Below are positions 15,423 through 24,369 of a stretch of DNA of 30,589 nucleotides, in pieces. Origin of the DNA: Pseudomonadota bacterium. Lineage in GTDB: Bacteria > Pseudomonadota > Alphaproteobacteria > Rhizobiales > Hyphomicrobiaceae. The DNA is taken from contig JAEZRM010000125.1 in NCBI GenBank assembly GCA_023412805.1, positions 1-30,589 of the forward strand, read 5' to 3'. Below the pieces are notes generated by a model. It was not told where the DNA came from. It did not search any database and saw only the letters and a list, made by a program, of their open reading frames with translations. Numbering within the stretch: position 1 is the first letter of the stretch; each line of letters starts with the position of its first letter. The position numbers and the translations under genes were made by a program.

Positions 15423-16814
15423 ATGAGGGGTTTGGTTGGGCGGCCGGTTCTTGCGCGTCTTGTTGCCTTTTTGATTATCCTCCTTTCGCCGCTCCAAGCG
15501 CATGCCGCCACCGGTAGCATCGATCTGACCGCGCATCCCGTCGGCTTTCTCCTGCTCTTCATCTTTTTCGTCGCTTACGGCTTCGTGGCCGTCGAGGAAG
15601 TCATCCAGCTTCGCAAGTCGAAGCCCGTCATGCTGGCGGCGGGGCTGATCTGGGCAATACTCGGCGTCGTCTACACCCTGCACGGCCAGAGCGCCGCCCT
15701 CGAGGCCGCCGCAAAGCATGTGATCCTCGACTACGGCGAACTCATGCTGTTCCTCATCGTGGCCATCACCTACGTCAACACGATGCAGGAGCGCCGGGTA
15801 TTCGATGTCCTGCGGACGAAGCTGGTCAGTCTCGGACTCTCCTACCGTCAGCTCTTCTGGCTCATCGGCTGTCTTGCCTTCTTCGGTTGCCCCATCATCG
15901 ATAATCTCACCACCGCTCTCGTCATGGGCGCCGTGGTGGTGGCCGTCGGTGTCGGCAACTACCAGTTCATTGTCTTGGGCTGCATCATCATCGTGGTGGC
16001 CGCCAATGCCGGCGGCGTGTATTCGCCGTTCGGCGACATCACATCGCTGATGGTCTGGCAAAAGGGCAAGCTCTCGTTCTTGGAGTTCTTCCATCTTTTC
16101 GTTCCGGCACTGGTGAACTTTCTCGTGCCGGCGGCGCTCATGCATTTCAGTGTCCCCAAGGGAACACCCGCTGCAGTGAGCGAGGTGAGAAAGCTGAAGC
16201 CGGGCGGATTGGTTGTCCTCCTTCTGTTTTTGGCCACCATAACGACAGCCATCTCGTTCAAGAGCATTTTCCAACTGCCGCCCGCGCTCGGCATGATGCT
16301 GGGCCTCGGCTATCTGCAGATGTACAGCTACCTGCTTCAACAGCGAGGCCGGCGCCGTAACGATCACGCCTTTGGCTTCGACTCTTTCCGGGAAATCGGG
16401 CGGGTCGAGTGGGACACGCTCCTGTTCTTCTTCGGCGTCATCTTCGCCGTGGGTGGGCTTGGCGTTGCCGGCTATCTCGCGGTGCTGTCGAACTTCCTCT
16501 ATGTCGATCTTGGAGCCACCTACGCCAATGTCGCCATCGGCATTCTGGGTGCCGCGTTCGACAACATCCCGTTGATGTTCGCTGTGCTCACCATGAACCC
16601 GGAAATGTCGACAGGCCAGTGGATGCTCATCACCCTGAGCACGGGCGTCGGCGGCAGTCTCGTATCGATCGGGACGGCGGCGGGCGTGGCCCTCATGGGC
16701 CTCGTGCGCAACCACTACACGTTCCTCAATCACCTCAAATGGGCGTGGGCCATCGGGCTGGGCTATATCGCCAGCATCCTCACGCATCTGTGGTGGAATG
16801 CGGCATTCATGTAG
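15423..16814 (+). CDS. nhaD: Na+/H+ antiporter NhaD
   Basis: A 463-residue inner-membrane sodium/proton antiporter of the NhaD family, for sodium and pH homeostasis. It begins with a signal-like segment (about 1-28, ending QAHAATG), followed by about 12 hydrophobic segments. Family signatures are EEVIQLRKSKPVMLAAGLIW, FGCPIIDNLTTALVMGAVV and VVAANAGGVYSPFGDITSLMVWQ, with the charged residues (Asp in IDNLT and GDIT) thought to handle ions, and GAAFDNIPLMFAVL near the C terminus. GGGAGG (15413-15418) precedes ATG 15423. The gene stands alone, with spacers of 194 bases upstream and 167 bases downstream. Confidence 0.95.
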   Translation: MRGLVGRPVLARLVAFLIILLSPLQAHAATGSIDLTAHPVGFLLLFIFFVAYGFVAVEEVIQLRKSKPVMLAAGLIWAILGVVYTLHGQSAALEAAAKHVILDYGELMLFLIVAITYVNTMQERRVFDVLRTKLVSLGLSYRQLFWLIGCLAFFGCPIIDNLTTALVMGAVVVAVGVGNYQFIVLGCIIIVVAANAGGVYSPFGDITSLMVWQKGKLSFLEFFHLFVPALVNFLVPAALMHFSVPKGTPAAVSEVRKLKPGGLVVLLLFLATITTAISFKSIFQLPPALGMMLGLGYLQMYSYLLQQRGRRRNDHAFGFDSFREIGRVEWDTLLFFFGVIFAVGGLGVAGYLAVLSNFLYVDLGATYANVAIGILGAAFDNIPLMFAVLTMNPEMSTGQWMLITLSTGVGGSLVSIGTAAGVALMGLVRNHYTFLNHLKWAWAIGLGYIASILTHLWWNAAFM

Positions 16815-16981
16815 CCCAAGGCGCGACCGCGGCGAGGGAGGCCTTCCCTCTCTCCAAGCGGTCCTGTGGTGGAGGACAGCGTAGGGAGGCGAGAAATATT
16901 CTTGCGAGCGTTGTCGGCTCAGTCGGTTGTGGTGCGTCCTTGGTCTCGAAGCGATGCCACCCCGATCAAGGAAATGACCCG

Positions 16982-17416
16982 ATGAACAACCCCTCGCTGC
17001 AGTGGACAGGTTTCGTACTTACGGGCCTGTTCGCCCTCTTTATGCTGGGCGCCTCGATCGCGCCAAAACTGCTTCAGCTGCCGATCGCCGAGGAAACCAT
17101 GGCCGGTCTCGGTTGGCCGGCAGGCTATGCGCTCATGATCGGACTGATCGAGCTGGCCTGCCTGACACTCTATCTGGTGCCGCGCACGAGTGTCCTCGGT
17201 GCCGTTCTGATGATGAGCCTGCTCGGAGGCGCGATAGCCACCCAGATCCGGGCCGGCAGCCCGCTCTTTTCGCACGTTCTATTCAGCGTCTATCTCGGAC
17301 TGTTCATGTGGGGCGGACTGTGGCTCCGCAATCCGCTTCTCAGAGCTTTGTTCCCCTTCGCGAGCACTCCCTCCGCACCACAAGGCCAACATGAGAGTGT
17401 GGCCGGCCGCCTCTGA
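16982..17416 (+). CDS. DoxX-like family membrane protein
   Basis: A 144-residue protein with four predicted transmembrane helices (about 8-30, 46-66, 72-92, 98-118). The pattern TGLFALFMLGASIAPKLL, GWPAGYALMIGLIELACLTLYLVPRTSVLGAVLMMSLLGGAIATQIRAGSPLFSHVLF is that of the DoxX-like group, small membrane proteins of mostly unknown function. ATG 16982 has AAGGAAA about 10 bases upstream. It is separated from nhaD by 167 bases that contain only a short GAGGGA...TCCCTC inverted repeat. Function cannot be assigned. Confidence 0.8.
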   Translation: MNNPSLQWTGFVLTGLFALFMLGASIAPKLLQLPIAEETMAGLGWPAGYALMIGLIELACLTLYLVPRTSVLGAVLMMSLLGGAIATQIRAGSPLFSHVLFSVYLGLFMWGGLWLRNPLLRALFPFASTPSAPQGQHESVAGRL

Positions 17417-17476
17417 ATGGGGGCTTGAGCGCCGCCGCCATTCACAGCCCTTCTGAAGAGCCCAGCCGGCCCCTCT

Positions 17477-18256
17477 TCAGCTTCCCTTGAACTTCGGGCG
17501 GCGCTTCTCGCGGAAGGCGGTGATGCCTTCGATAAAATCGTCGGTCGCCATGACCGTGCCCTGCGCGAAAGCCTCGGCATCGAGGAACTCGTCGAAAGAG
17601 GCGTCATAGGCCTTCGAGACCATCTTCTTGAGGAGTCCATAGGCGATCGTCGGCCCGTTCGCGAACTGCTCGGCGACCTCCATGGCCTTGTCCATCAGTT
17701 CGCCCGGCGCCACGACCCGTGAGCAGAGCCCGATCTGCAAGGCCTCCTCCGCGCCGACCTTACGGCTCGTCAGGAGCATATCCTTGGCGCGGATTGTCCC
17801 GACGGCGCGTGGCAGCGTCGCGAGTAGCCCGAGATCCGGCACCACACCGATCTTGACGAACCCCGTCGTGAAATACGCCGAGGTCGATGCGATCACGACA
17901 TCGCCCATGAGCGCGAGCGACACGCCCGCCCCCGCTGCCGCGCCATTCACCGCCGTCACGATTGGCTTTTCCGCCTTCAGCAGGCGCCCCGACCAGCGGT
18001 ACGACCGGCGCATACGCTCGCGCGTGTCCGAGGGCTTGGCACGCGCCATGTTCCGGATATCACCGCCTGCGCAGAAGGCATCTCCCGTGCCGGTGATGAG
18101 AATACAGCGCACGGCGTCGTCTTCGAGCAGCCCAGGCACATTGGCATCGAGGCCGGCCTTGATGCCGGCGGACATGGCGTTCATCGACTTCGGCTCATTG
18201 AGCCGGACAATGGCGACGCCATCCTTGCGGGTCACAACGACCGATTCATCCGACAT
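17477..18256 (-). CDS. Crotonase-fold enoyl-CoA hydratase/isomerase, PaaG-like
   Basis: A 259-residue crotonase-superfamily protein acting on acyl-CoA thioesters. The oxyanion-hole motifs are present as FCAGGDIRNM (61-70) and VNGAAAGAGVSLAL (103-116). The two catalytic glutamates of true enoyl-CoA hydratases are missing: the first loop has Val/Ser, and the second reads FTTGFVKIGVVPDLG. Asp141 in VPDLG matches the single acidic residue of PaaG-type isomerases (the VPDSG motif), so an isomerase acting on enoyl- or epoxyacyl-CoA is more likely than hydratase. ATG 18256 has GGAGG upstream. It diverges from an acyl-CoA synthetase across 127 bases, suggesting one shared catabolic task. Confidence 0.9.
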   Translation of the reverse strand: MSDESVVVTRKDGVAIVRLNEPKSMNAMSAGIKAGLDANVPGLLEDDAVRCILITGTGDAFCAGGDIRNMARAKPSDTRERMRRSYRWSGRLLKAEKPIVTAVNGAAAGAGVSLALMGDVVIASTSAYFTTGFVKIGVVPDLGLLATLPRAVGTIRAKDMLLTSRKVGAEEALQIGLCSRVVAPGELMDKAMEVAEQFANGPTIAYGLLKKMVSKAYDASFDEFLDAEAFAQGTVMATDDFIEGITAFREKRRPKFKGS

Positions 18257-18383
18257 GCAGCGCGCCTCCTGGTGAATTGTTCTGTGCGCGAACTCTAACG
18301 GCCGTCCGTCCAGTCCGCCAGCTTGCTCTGCCGCGTATGCCCATGCTCAACTGAACGAAAAGAGCAAAATCGGGAGGTTCCCC

Positions 18384-19931
18384 ATGAGGGCAGAGGACGG
18401 ACTCGTGCGCGGCATCGTTAGCGGCGCGCATATCATCGATCAGGCCACATTCGACGCCCGCATTGAGCGGGCCGCATCAGGCCTCGCCGCCCTCGGCGTC
18501 GGCCAGGGCGACTGCGTCGCGATCCTCATGCGCAACGACATCGCCTTTCTGGAAGCCTCCTACGCCGCCATTCGCCTCGGCGCCTACGCCGTGCCCATCA
18601 ACTGGCACTTCCACCCCGAGGAGATCGGCTACATCCTCCGCGACTGCGCTGCGAAAGTGCTCATCACCCATGCCGACCTCCTCGATGCGGCGCGACGCGC
18701 GGCGCCACCCGGCGTCACCATCCTGGCTACTCCGACGCCCGATACGATCGCACGCGCATTCGCCATTCCGCCGGAGCGTTGCGCGCTCCCGTCCGACGCC
18801 CGCAGTTGGGACGACTTCATCAACGCGCACACTCCCTGGTTCGGCGCACCGCGCCCGCAGACGCTCAGCATGATCTATACGTCCGGCACCACCGGACATC
18901 CCAAAGGCGTGCGCCGCGCACCGCCGACGCCCGAGCAGCAGGAGGCCCTCAACGAAGCGCGTCGCGTCGTGTATGGCGTCTCGCCCGGGATTCGCACGAT
19001 CATGGCGGGGCCGCTCTATCACTCTGCGCCCAATGCCTTCGTGCTGCGCGCCACGCGCCTCGCCGAAGCACTCATCCTCATGCCGCGCTTCGAGCCTGAG
19101 GAATTGCTCGCGACCATCGAACGCCAGCGCATCGACACGCTCTTCATGGTGCCGACCATGTTCGTGCGTCTCCTGAAGCTGCCGGAAGAGGCCCGCCACC
19201 GTTACGACATCTCGTCACTGCGCTTCGTGATGCACGCCGCCGCGCCCTGTCCCGTGCACGTCAAGCGCGCCATGATCGAATGGTGGGGACCCGTCATCTG
19301 GGAGTTCTACGGCGCAACGGAGAGCGGCGCCGTCACCATCGTTTCGAGCGAGGACTGGCTCAGAAAGCCCGGCACGGTCGGCCGTACCTCGAAGGGCGCG
19401 ACGCTCTCCATTCAGGACGAGCAGGGTCGCGAGGTACCGCAGGGTGAGATCGGCGAGGTGTTCTCGTCGATCGACTACTACCCCGAGTTCACCTATCACA
19501 ACCTCCCCGAAAAGCGGGCCGAGATCGAGCGCCGCGGCCTCATCACGGTCGGCGACATGGGCTACATCGATTCCGAGGGCTATCTCTTTCTCTGCGACCG
19601 CAAGCGCGACATGGTCATCTCCGGCGGCGTGAACATCTATCCCGCCGAGATTGAAGCCGTCGCGATCGCCATGTCTGGCGTGAAGGACTGCGCGGTGTTC
19701 GGCATTCCCGACGAGGAATTCGGCGAGGCCCTCATCGCGCTCGTCGAGGCCATGCCGGGACAAGCGCTCGACATCGGGGCTATCCGCGCGCATCTGCAAT
19801 CGCATCTCGCGAGCTACAAGGTGCCGCGCCGCATAGAGATCGCGCACGACCTGCCGCGCGAAGACTCGGGCAAGATCTTCAAGCGGCGCCTGCGCGAGCC
19901 CTATTGGAAGGACGCCGGGCGGCGCATCTGA
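18384..19931 (+). CDS. Acyl-CoA synthetase (AMP-binding enzyme)
   Basis: A 515-residue ANL-superfamily ligase that activates a carboxylic acid to its CoA thioester through an acyl-adenylate. Motifs in order are MIYTSGTTGHPKG (about 163-175, P-loop), WEFYGATESG (adenine binding), GDMGYIDSEGYLFLCDRKRDMVISGGVNIYPAEIE (ribose binding and hinge), and REDSGKIFKRRL with the catalytic Lys near the C terminus. All are intact. GGGAGG precedes ATG 18384. It diverges from the PaaG-like gene and converges on an MFS transporter gene with one base between stops. The natural acid is unknown. The neighbouring crotonase points to degradation rather than lipid synthesis. Confidence 0.93.
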   Translation: MRAEDGLVRGIVSGAHIIDQATFDARIERAASGLAALGVGQGDCVAILMRNDIAFLEASYAAIRLGAYAVPINWHFHPEEIGYILRDCAAKVLITHADLLDAARRAAPPGVTILATPTPDTIARAFAIPPERCALPSDARSWDDFINAHTPWFGAPRPQTLSMIYTSGTTGHPKGVRRAPPTPEQQEALNEARRVVYGVSPGIRTIMAGPLYHSAPNAFVLRATRLAEALILMPRFEPEELLATIERQRIDTLFMVPTMFVRLLKLPEEARHRYDISSLRFVMHAAAPCPVHVKRAMIEWWGPVIWEFYGATESGAVTIVSSEDWLRKPGTVGRTSKGATLSIQDEQGREVPQGEIGEVFSSIDYYPEFTYHNLPEKRAEIERRGLITVGDMGYIDSEGYLFLCDRKRDMVISGGVNIYPAEIEAVAIAMSGVKDCAVFGIPDEEFGEALIALVEAMPGQALDIGAIRAHLQSHLASYKVPRRIEIAHDLPREDSGKIFKRRLREPYWKDAGRRI

Positions 19932-19932
19932 C

Positions 19933-21174
19933 CTAGCCGCCCTTATCGCCGGCAAGCCCGCGTGGCCGCATGAGCAAGAAGGCGAGCAGCGCCACGAGCA
20001 TCAGCGCGGCGACACTCCCAAAACCTGCCACCCATCCGAGCGGTGACATGCCACCCGCCCGGTCCAAGCTCCAGCCCACCACGATCGGCCCCACGAACCC
20101 GCCCGCGTAGCCGAGCGAAGAGTGAACCGCGAGCGTGGCGCCACGCCGCGCGGGCTCGGCCGTGCCTGCCGCGCCGGCGGTGAGCGACGAGGAATCGAGC
20201 CACACGACGAGCCCATAAACGAGCAGCAACGCCACGGCGAGCCAGTACGACCAGACGCCGACGAAGCCGATGGCCAAAGCCGTCACGATCGACCCAGCCA
20301 TCGCGAGCTGAATGAGCCGGCGCCTGCCGAGCCGGATGGCCATCTCATTCCCGCCGACGCTCGCCGCCACGCCGATCAGACCAAGCAACGTCATGACCGC
20401 CGCTGGAGAAAGCACGGACGTACCCGCCCCCGTCGTCGCTGCGACATACCCGAGAAATGCGACGCCCCAACCGCGCAGCGCGCTCATTTCCAGTGTGTGG
20501 ACGCAGTAGCCGATCGCGTACGCCATGGCCGATCGGTTGCGCAACACAGGCAGGAAATTGAACAGGCCACCGCCATCACTCGGCTTGGCCGCGGGCGCCG
20601 CCCGTCGCGGCACGAAGAGCGCTACCATGCACCACGCAATCGCAGCGGTCAGCGCAGCCATGAAGAACGCGAGTTGCCAGCCACCGAGGTTCGCGAGCAG
20701 ATCGCCCGTCGCGAAGGAGAGCGCACCGGAAATGCCGATGCTTGCCGCGTGTCCCGTCACGGCACGCGACATCATCTTGGCATCGACCTGATCCGCGAGC
20801 AGCTTGAGACCGGTCATGTACGTCCCGGCCCAGCCGAGGCCGGTCAATGCGCGAAAGGCCATCGCCGACCAGTAGCCTTCCGCGAACAGTGCAAAGCCAC
20901 CATGCCCGGCGACGGTCGCGCCAACGCCGAACAGATAGACGTACTTTGCGTCCACGCGATCGGTCAGCGTCACGAGGATCGGCACGGCGAGCATGTATGC
21001 CGCGTAGAAGCTCGCCGTGATCCATCCGGCTTGCGTGTTGGTGAGGTCCCAGAGCGGGATCATGCGCGGGAGCAGCGCCGGCCAGAAGAATGCGCCGATC
21101 TGCACCAGAACCTGTGCCGCGCAGACGATCGTCACGAGGCGTCGCGCCGCTGCTTGCTCGCCCGATCCCTGCAT
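19933..21174 (-). CDS. MFS transporter
   Basis: A 413-residue major facilitator superfamily permease with 12 predicted transmembrane helices and a polar central loop (about 193-206, RRAAPAAKPSDGGG). The loop 2-3 motif appears as LTDRVDAKYVYLFG, and helix V carries the GHAASIGISGALSFATGDLL stretch. Small-molecule import or export is expected, but the substrate cannot be read. ATG 21174 has GGAGGA upstream on the minus strand. It lies downstream of ubiB on the same strand but is separated by a terminator-like repeat, so it is probably its own transcription unit. Confidence 0.88.
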   Translation of the reverse strand: MQGSGEQAAARRLVTIVCAAQVLVQIGAFFWPALLPRMIPLWDLTNTQAGWITASFYAAYMLAVPILVTLTDRVDAKYVYLFGVGATVAGHGGFALFAEGYWSAMAFRALTGLGWAGTYMTGLKLLADQVDAKMMSRAVTGHAASIGISGALSFATGDLLANLGGWQLAFFMAALTAAIAWCMVALFVPRRAAPAAKPSDGGGLFNFLPVLRNRSAMAYAIGYCVHTLEMSALRGWGVAFLGYVAATTGAGTSVLSPAAVMTLLGLIGVAASVGGNEMAIRLGRRRLIQLAMAGSIVTALAIGFVGVWSYWLAVALLLVYGLVVWLDSSSLTAGAAGTAEPARRGATLAVHSSLGYAGGFVGPIVVGWSLDRAGGMSPLGWVAGFGSVAALMLVALLAFLLMRPRGLAGDKGG

Positions 21175-21233
21175 TTCCGCGCCCCATCCTCCGCGAGCCG
21201 CGCTTGTTAGAACTCGTCGGCGCTGATTATCAA

Positions 21234-21309
21234 GTCAAAAAAGACGGAGGCTCCGAGGGTGTCCCCCGGTCGGAGCGCGAGGCTGGCCTCGCTCGCGCCG
21301 AAGGCGCGA
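21234..21309 (-). repeat. Structured interspersed repeat, unit behind ubiB
   Basis: Read on the minus strand it begins directly after the ubiB stop. The order is hairpin 1, CGCGCC-TTC-GGCGCG; hairpin 2, GCGAGGC-CA-GCCTCGC; hairpin 3, GCTCCGA...TCGGAGC enclosing a GGG/CCC core; then a CCGTC segment and T6 (21236-21241). This is the same architecture as 7901-8041 and 30445-30526. It probably terminates ubiB and insulates the MFS gene downstream. Confidence 0.8.
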
Positions 21310-22899
21310 TCAGCGCCACATGGCGAGCGCGATGCCCGCGAGCGACAGCGCACCGACCCACAGCGCCACACGGCCCCACCGCTCCTGTCGCGCATCGGCT
21401 GCCGCGAGCCGTTCGACGGTCTCATCATCCAGACGCACGCCGCTGCGCGCGGCCTCCGCGAGCGCGAGCAGCGTGCGCTCCGCCTGCCCGAGCAGTGCCG
21501 GCACATCACCGAGCAGGCGCCCGATCTCGCCGGCACCTTCGCGTGCATCCTTGAGTGCGCCCGCCGCGCCGAGATTGCTCTCGACCCATTCGCGCGCGAT
21601 GGGCTCGGCCGCCGTCCAGATATCGAGGTTCGGATCGAGCCCGCGCGCGACGCCTTCGACAACGACCATGGTCTTCTGCAGATTGATCAGCTCCGGCCGC
21701 GTCTGCATGTCGAAGACTTCGGTGTAGGCAAAGAGCTGCCCGAGCAGATCAGCCATGGAGATTTCACCGGCTGGCCGCCCCTGAATGGGCTCGCCGATCG
21801 CCCGCAATGCCTGCGCGAAGACTTCGACGGGATGATGCGGCGGCACGTAGCCGGCCCAGAAATGCACCTCGGCGGCGCGGCGGTAATCGCGCGTGATGAT
21901 GCCGTGCAGGATCTCCGCGAGAAAGCGGCGTTCCTTGTGCCCGAGCCGCCCCATGATACCGAAGTCGACCGCGACGACATTGCCTTCGCGGTCCACCATC
22001 AGGTTGCCCTGGTGCATGTCGGCGTGAAAGAAGCCGTCACGCATGGCATGGCGGAGGAATGACTGCAGCACGGTGAGCCCGAGCGCACGACGGTCATAGC
22101 CGGCCGCTTCGAGCCGCGCGTTGTCGGCAATCGGAATGCCGTCGATCCACTCGAGCGTCAGCACGCGCTTCGAGGTCCGCTTCCAGTCGACGCCCGGCAC
22201 GCGGAAGCCCTCATCGCCCTTGATGTTCTCCGCCATCTCCGAAATGGCGGCCGCTTCCAGGCGCAGATCCATCTCGATCTCCGTCGTGCGCGCGAGCGTC
22301 TCGACGACGGCGACGGGCTTGAGGCGACGCGTCGGCGCATGAAAGCGCTCGATCATGCGCGCGGCGAAGAAATAGCTGTCGAGATCGCGCTTGAAGCGGC
22401 GCTCGACGTCAGGGCGCAGCACTTTCACCGCAACCTCGCGGCGCTGGCCATCTTCGATCACGACGGCCTTGTGCACCTGGGCGATGGAGGCGGCCGCAAC
22501 GGGTGGTCCGAACTCGGCGAAGTGATCTTCGACGCGCCCGCCGAGCGCGGCTTCGATCGCGGCCCGCGCCTCGGCCTGCGAGAACGGCGCCATACGGTCC
22601 TGCAGGTTCGAAAGGTCGCGCGCGAGGTCCGGCCCGATCACGTCGGCCCGCGTGGCGAGAAACTGACCGAGCTTGACGTAGCTCGGGCCGAGCCGCGTCA
22701 ACGCGCTGCTCACGCGCATGTCGGCGCTTTCGCCGCGCCGGAGAGGCCAGGCCAGCACACGTACGGGCCACGTCGCGGCGCGCGCAAGGCGCAGCGGCCA
22801 GGGCACGGGCACGCCCTCCGGCACAAATCGCACGCCGTACTGGGCAAGGACCAGCCCGGCGCGCGCGAGGCGCAGGAGGTTGAGAATGGGGCCGGCCAT
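21310..22899 (-). CDS. ubiB: ABC1/UbiB-family atypical kinase, ubiquinone biosynthesis
   Basis: A 529-residue UbiB (ABC1/ADCK) protein needed for ubiquinone synthesis, acting as an atypical kinase/ATPase at the membrane. The family KxGQ motif is at 76-79 (SYVKLGQFLATRADVIG), the alanine-rich nucleotide loop is AAASIAQVHKAVV, then VAVKVLRPDVERRF, the catalytic HADMHQGNLMV, and the metal-binding VAVDFGIMGRLG. The last 40 residues contain two hydrophobic helices, the usual membrane anchor. ATG 22899 has no strong ribosome site. ubiE, often adjacent, is not here. Older annotations call the protein 2-polyprenylphenol 6-hydroxylase, although it is not itself the hydroxylase. Confidence 0.95.
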   Translation of the reverse strand: MAGPILNLLRLARAGLVLAQYGVRFVPEGVPVPWPLRLARAATWPVRVLAWPLRRGESADMRVSSALTRLGPSYVKLGQFLATRADVIGPDLARDLSNLQDRMAPFSQAEARAAIEAALGGRVEDHFAEFGPPVAAASIAQVHKAVVIEDGQRREVAVKVLRPDVERRFKRDLDSYFFAARMIERFHAPTRRLKPVAVVETLARTTEIEMDLRLEAAAISEMAENIKGDEGFRVPGVDWKRTSKRVLTLEWIDGIPIADNARLEAAGYDRRALGLTVLQSFLRHAMRDGFFHADMHQGNLMVDREGNVVAVDFGIMGRLGHKERRFLAEILHGIITRDYRRAAEVHFWAGYVPPHHPVEVFAQALRAIGEPIQGRPAGEISMADLLGQLFAYTEVFDMQTRPELINLQKTMVVVEGVARGLDPNLDIWTAAEPIAREWVESNLGAAGALKDAREGAGEIGRLLGDVPALLGQAERTLLALAEAARSGVRLDDETVERLAAADARQERWGRVALWVGALSLAGIALAMWR

Positions 22900-23097
22900 G
22901 GTGCAGGGCAGTCTCGTTGGAGGCGTGTGTGAGCAGATGGCGGACGTTTGCCACGATCGGGCCGTGCGTCAAGCAGAATGCCGCCGCGCGGTTACAGCCG
23001 CTTTTCCGCCCGCTCGGCTTGTATCTGCTTCGCCCTTATGGATAATCCTCACCGGGACAAAGTTGCCGGCCAGGACAGGCCGGGGGGAATAGTTGCA

Positions 23098-24369
23098 GTG
23101 AAGAAGAACAACGGGCGCCGCAAGGGCAATGCCCGACGGAAAAACGGGCGCCAGACATCGCCGTCCAAACCGCCCGCACGCGCACTTGCGGCAGCCGCGA
23201 CAGCGCCCCGGCGCGAGCGCGGTAAGGCATCGCGCACAACCAGTGCAAAATCAGCGCAGCGCCATATCGATTGGCCGGCGCTCGCCATCCTCGTGCTGCC
23301 GCTCGCCCTGATGGCGTGGTTCCAGACCTATCGCATCGACCCGTCGCAACTCCTCGCAAGCCCCACCGCGTGGCAGGGCAATCTCACACGTGAGGCCATG
23401 CCTGTATTTCCGGAACCAACCAATCATCTGGCGCATGCGCCCGCCGACCCCAACTTGCCGGAATGGCATGGCAAGCTGGCGCTCGAAGCCATGCCTCTTT
23501 TTCCCGAGCCCACGAACCACGCCGTCGTTGTATCGCCGGAACCAACGGAGCGGAGATCTTCAGTCGAAAACGCATCCGTCGTCGCGGAGACCGTAGAAAG
23601 CAACGAGACTGCGCTACCCGTGCCCGAGCCGTGGCATGGCGACCTTTCGCGCGAAGCCATGCCGCTCTTTCCTGAGCCGACCAACAGCGCCCGCGAACGC
23701 CCCTCATCTCCGCCATCCGTTGCCGCACTGCCGCCGCCCGTGTGCGTGCCGGAAGATGAACAGCAAGCGGCGAGCACGGCCCCACCTGCCCATTTCGGCC
23801 GCGCCCTGGCCGCTGCAGCGCTCGCGCAGACCGATGAGTTCGTCATCTACAATGCGCGCTACGTGAGCCTCGCCTTTCCCGGCGGCGACACCCAGCCCCT
23901 CTACGGCGTCTGTACCGATGTCGTCATCCGCGCCTATCGCGCACTCGGCATCGATCTGCAGAAGCTCATTCACGCATCACGTCTCGGCCGCGGAGATCCG
24001 AGCATCGATCATCGCCGCGTCGAGGTCGTGCGCCGGTTTCTCACGCGTTATGGCACGAGCCTCGCCATCTCCGAGTTCGCCGAGAACTATCGGCCGGGCG
24101 ATATCGTCACTTATCACCGGCCCGAAGGACGCATTTCGCAGTATCACATCGCCATCGTGACAGACCGGATCGCGCCATCGGGACGACCGCTCATCGCGCA
24201 CAATCGCGGCTGGGGTCCGCAGATCGAGGATGCGCTCTTCGTCGACCGCATCACGGGCCACTATCGCCTCTCGCCCGAGCAGGTCGAGGCTTTCGAGCGC
24301 AGGCTTCCGCCTCGCGTCAGCGAGCGCCGCCGGCGCACGGCCGAAAGCGCGACAACAACGCGCCGCTGA
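23098..24369 (+). CDS. Membrane-anchored DUF1287 (NlpC/P60-like) protein with triplicated linker repeat
   Basis: A 423-residue protein. The GTG start is chosen for the strong GGGGGGA at 23081-23088. An ATG at 23038 is in frame but lacks such a site. Residues 1-56 are very basic and cytoplasmic. Residues 57-76 form one transmembrane helix (type II anchor). Residues 77-235 are a Pro-rich periplasmic linker with three near-identical repeats (92-110, 123-141, 179-197). Residues 245-400 form the DUF1287 domain, with GVCTDVVIRAYRALGIDLQKL (Cys272), PGDIVTYH, QYHIAIV (His350) and IAHNRGWGPQIED (His368), consistent with a papain-like Cys-His hydrolase fold that may cut peptidoglycan or peptides. The usual secreted family members lack this basic head and repeat linker. 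The substrate is unknown. Confidence 0.85.
   Translation: MKKNNGRRKGNARRKNGRQTSPSKPPARALAAAATAPRRERGKASRTTSAKSAQRHIDWPALAILVLPLALMAWFQTYRIDPSQLLASPTAWQGNLTREAMPVFPEPTNHLAHAPADPNLPEWHGKLALEAMPLFPEPTNHAVVVSPEPTERRSSVENASVVAETVESNETALPVPEPWHGDLSREAMPLFPEPTNSARERPSSPPSVAALPPPVCVPEDEQQAASTAPPAHFGRALAAAALAQTDEFVIYNARYVSLAFPGGDTQPLYGVCTDVVIRAYRALGIDLQKLIHASRLGRGDPSIDHRRVEVVRRFLTRYGTSLAISEFAENYRPGDIVTYHRPEGRISQYHIAIVTDRIAPSGRPLIAHNRGWGPQIEDALFVDRITGHYRLSPEQVEAFERRLPPRVSERRRRTAESATTTRR
23371..23688 (+). repeat. Three 19-residue protein repeats in the DUF1287 linker
   Basis: Copies are encoded at 23371-23427, 23464-23520 and 23632-23688. The consensus is W-[HQ]-G-x-L-[ST/A]-x-E-A-M-P-[LV]-F-P-E-P-T-N-[HS]. 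The copies share about 14 of 19 residues, and their codons have diverged, so protein-level selection rather than a recent DNA duplication is likely. A shorter echo (SPEPTERR) lies between copies 2 and 3. The spacers (12 and 37 residues) are acidic or Pro-rich. Confidence 0.9.

Noticed and set aside
15372..16787. 471-codon minus-strand frame opposite nhaD
   Set aside because: It is highly charged with no motif, while nhaD on the other strand is unmistakable and has a good ribosome site.
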